Assembly (NCBI GenBank): GCA_023263825.1 | Contig: JALQUJ010000087.1 | Span: forward strand, 1 to 8,825 | Direction of reading: 5' to 3' | DNA length: 8,825 nucleotides | Source of the DNA: Porticoccus sp. | GTDB lineage: Bacteria > Pseudomonadota > Gammaproteobacteria > Pseudomonadales > Porticoccaceae | Part shown: positions 6,923-8,825 of the stretch, one piece after another | Layout of the letters: every line of letters starts with the position of its first letter | Position numbering within the stretch: position 1 is the stretch's first letter | Notes under the pieces: generated by a model | The model's input: only the letters and a program-made list of their open reading frames with translations | The model's database searches: none | What the model was told of the DNA's origin: nothing | Program-made: the position numbers and the translations under genes

Positions 6923-8410
6923 TTATTCCTCTTTGCTGTTTTTTGGTTTATATCTGTAGATGCTGGCGTCATCACCTCTTTTATTTTTCTCACTATACAC
7001 ACGTGTTAATTTGTCATCAGATGATATATCGTTTTCTGTATTTTTTTTCTTTTTTATTACTATTGTGTAGTCATAGCGGCGGTATTTTTTGAGATTGTCT
7101 ACAGAAATGTCGGTGCTTTTATTATGATCTTTTGCATAATACTGGATAGTGGTTTCATCCGTTAATATCTTGCTTCCTTTTGGCAAATTTTCAGCTGCCC
7201 AAATGGCCGTATTTTTTATGTAGTGTTTAGAATTGGATTGAATAATGCTATCTGCTAGATTGTAGAATAAAATGATGCCTGATAAGAAAAGAATAAAACG
7301 ATTTTTTGTGGTCCAGGCTGATTCTAAATAGTTACACAGCATAGGTAATGTCAGCAGTAAGATGCAAATGACAGTCATTACTGTGTAGCGAGTGCTTAAA
7401 AAGTATCGATGTAAAACAAATACAATTAAGACAAGTAGGTTGAGAGAAACAAAATAATAAAGAAGGTTGCGGATTTGGTTGGTGTTGGTTGGTTTTTGAT
7501 GGCGAGAACTTATTAAGTAAAGGATGATGTAACCTAAATTCAATGCCTTAAGTAGCTTGAAAAAGAGCATAGCTATGAGTCCTGAAATCAGCAAAAGGCT
7601 GGCATACTTTTCAGAGTATTTATTTAAAATCTGGGTTTTTATTATGCTGGTGTTGTCATTTAATTGTGTTAAAAAATTTTCAGTGCTTGTGTATAAGCTT
7701 AGTGCAATATTGATTTTCTTGAATGCTAGATTTGAGCTAAATGAATTTAATGCAATTAAAACAAAAAGAGGCAAACAGGCAAGAAATAAATAATTTAGTA
7801 ATAGAATTCGTTTGATCCCTGCAGCAGGTTTTTGAAGTGAAATCAAAAATAACGGTAACCCTAGTAGAAGAATACCTTCTATACGGAAGAGAAATGCAAT
7901 GATAGCGACTAATTGCCATATCGTAGCAATTTTAATCGTTGGTGTTTCTAAATAGAGCATGAAGTAATAAAGCGATAGGCTGATAAAAGCCCAGTAGCCA
8001 ACATCTCGAATAATGAAATCACGATATTCATTTATTGGTTGAAAGCAGATAATAAATAATGCAGCTATCAATAATTGTTTTTTGTTGGGTAAAATTTTAT
8101 TGCTAATGCGTATCAGGGTGTCATTAAGTAAGATAAATAGCAGGCCATTTAAAAAGTAGGCATTTGTTTCCAATGACATGGTTGTTATCTTGTGAAGATA
8201 AGCTAAGATGATTGAGTAGAAAGGCCAGTTGTATAGTTTGGATGTTTCTTCAAGCCCGCCGGTTAAAAATGCTTTTGCTGTATTGATATAGAGAATGCCA
8301 TCAGCATTTATCAAGTCATCAAAATACACAGCAATCAATGATAAAAACAGGCTTGCCAAAGCAGTGATAATACGAATTTTAGTGATGTCATTTGCAAATG
8401 TTGTGTTCAT
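6923..8410 (-). CDS. Polytopic membrane protein, GT-C/ArnT-PMT-like glycosyltransferase candidate
   Basis: A 495-residue inner-membrane protein. TM1 lies at about 14-30 and is followed at once by D31-D32 and ADGILYINTAKAFLTGG. Further hydrophobic segments lie near 64-74, 84-97, 112-125, 139-154, 163-177, 179-192, 202-221, 270-287, 291-301, 315-334, 342-360 and 371-390. A soluble charged C-terminal part (about 392-495) holds VIKKKKN and a lysine-rich tail. An acidic pair just after TM1, many membrane spans and a C-terminal soluble region are the layout of GT-C enzymes (ArnT, PMT), which move sugars from polyprenyl phosphate to acceptors on the periplasmic side. Motifs such as IIRDVGYW (133-140) and YFLSTRYTVM (336-345) look conserved in type but I cannot tie them to a named family. 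The ATG at 8410 has CAGG 8 bases upstream on the minus strand. It is markedly AT-rich: 14 G/C in the 60 bases 7741-7800. The function is inferred only from topology and context. Confidence 0.72.
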   Translation of the reverse strand: MNTTFANDITKIRIITALASLFLSLIAVYFDDLINADGILYINTAKAFLTGGLEETSKLYNWPFYSIILAYLHKITTMSLETNAYFLNGLLFILLNDTLIRISNKILPNKKQLLIAALFIICFQPINEYRDFIIRDVGYWAFISLSLYYFMLYLETPTIKIATIWQLVAIIAFLFRIEGILLLGLPLFLISLQKPAAGIKRILLLNYLFLACLPLFVLIALNSFSSNLAFKKINIALSLYTSTENFLTQLNDNTSIIKTQILNKYSEKYASLLLISGLIAMLFFKLLKALNLGYIILYLISSRHQKPTNTNQIRNLLYYFVSLNLLVLIVFVLHRYFLSTRYTVMTVICILLLTLPMLCNYLESAWTTKNRFILFLSGIILFYNLADSIIQSNSKHYIKNTAIWAAENLPKGSKILTDETTIQYYAKDHNKSTDISVDNLKKYRRYDYTIVIKKKKNTENDISSDDKLTRVYSEKNKRGDDASIYRYKPKNSKEE

Positions 8411-8527
8411 GGATGTTGCCTGAAAGCACTCCCTGTTTTTGTATAAAATGAGCTGAATGGCGCTAATTATTTGCTTCTTAATATGTCTATTGTTAAAGGT
8501 TTTTTAGTTGTATAGAAAATATTTTTC

Positions 8528-8825
8528 TTAAGTGTAAATAGCTCTCAAGTCTTGTTCTGTTATTGGTGATTTCCCCTTAAATTGGTAGCCTTGATTAAAT
8601 GCATTTATCGATTTTTTGAGAATGTCCCTATCGTTTGAATATCGGGCACTATGTTTTAGGTTTCTTAGCCTGCGTTTTAAGGAAAGAGAACAGAAAAAAA
8701 ATTTCATATCAGAAATATCAATTAAGCCAAGCTGGTTGTTTGGTGTTAGCACAATATTCCCAAAGTGAAGGGATCGAAAATAAATACCTTTGTCGTGGAG
8801 CTCTCTAATAAGCTTACCGAGTTTT
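8528..8825 (-). CDS. LPS-locus kinase-like protein, C-terminal part (5' end outside the window)
   Basis: The frame is open from the window edge (first full codon 8824-8822) to TAA at 8530-8528, giving 99 residues of a C-terminus. The visible part begins KLGKLIRELHDKGIYF and continues RSLHFGNIVLTPNNQLGLID, then ISDMKFFF. This is the catalytic and metal-binding segment of a small kinase fold: LIRELHDKG is the helix before the loop, RSLHFGNIVL replaces HGDLHxxNIL, and LIDISD carries the second aspartate. The first loop aspartate is Ser here, while the Asn is kept. I recall similar FRSLH proteins, sometimes annotated as toluene tolerance or BUD32-like, in Pseudomonas core loci, so this is probably family-typical. 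A basic, arginine-rich tail (SLKRRLRNLKHSAR) follows. The GTG at 8752 is internal, not the start. It lies 117 bases upstream of the membrane-protein gene, on the same strand. Whether it phosphorylates anything is open. Confidence 0.8.
   Translation of the reverse strand, partial: KLGKLIRELHDKGIYFRSLHFGNIVLTPNNQLGLIDISDMKFFFCSLSLKRRLRNLKHSARYSNDRDILKKSINAFNQGYQFKGKSPITEQDLRAIYT

Noticed and set aside
7557..7793. 78-codon plus-strand frame opposite the membrane protein
   Set aside because: It lies antisense to a long convincing transmembrane coding region in AT-rich DNA and has no motif or clear ribosome binding site.
8411..8527. Minus-strand promoter between the kinase-like gene and the membrane protein
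   Set aside because: A TATACA-like -10 is present at 8445-8440, but there is no acceptable -35 at 15-18 bases spacing. In AT-rich DNA this is not enough to call.

Overview
This window looks like part of a chromosomal lipopolysaccharide (LPS) core-oligosaccharide locus from a gammaproteobacterium. The order waaG, waaP, an InaA-like kinase, a double-kinase-domain protein and a carbamoyltransferase is, as I remember it, the order of the Pseudomonas aeruginosa core locus around PA5010 to PA5005. The base composition is near 50% G+C in the left half. That, with frequent GTG starts, fits a Pseudomonas or Cellvibrio/Marinobacter-type relative better than an enteric. I cannot name the genus.

Positions 1-5935 read as one plus-strand operon. 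It holds the 3' part of waaG (core glucosyltransferase), waaP (heptose kinase), an InaA-family kinase-fold protein, a two-domain kinase-fold protein (wapQ-like) and a full-length NodU/CmcH-type carbamoyltransferase (wapO-like). The genes overlap or lie at most 46 bases apart, so co-transcription is likely. Together they would extend the inner core and then decorate its heptoses with phosphate and carbamoyl groups on the cytoplasmic face of the inner membrane.

The carbamoyltransferase stop overlaps the start of a 41-codon open reading frame (5810-5935). This is plainly the N-terminus of a second, divergent carbamoyltransferase whose remaining ~90% is missing. It has a good ribosome binding site and ends one codon before, and in frame with, a family 2 glycosyltransferase (5939-6859). 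From here on the DNA is more AT-rich, which suggests that a carbamoyltransferase paralogue was replaced by a different sugar-transfer gene set.

A strong symmetrical terminator (6826-6850) lies inside the last codons of the family 2 glycosyltransferase. It separates the plus-strand operon from two convergent minus-strand genes. These are a polytopic GT-C/ArnT-like membrane protein (8410-6923) and the C-terminal part of another kinase-fold protein (8825-8528, running off the window), whose catalytic-loop aspartate is replaced.

I see no RNA genes, CRISPR array, insertion sequence or phage genes. The most unusual items are the truncated carbamoyltransferase and its coupling to the next gene, the terminator inside a coding region with a possible competing hairpin, and the run of kinase-fold proteins with altered catalytic loops. 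I do not find evidence for a wholly new system.
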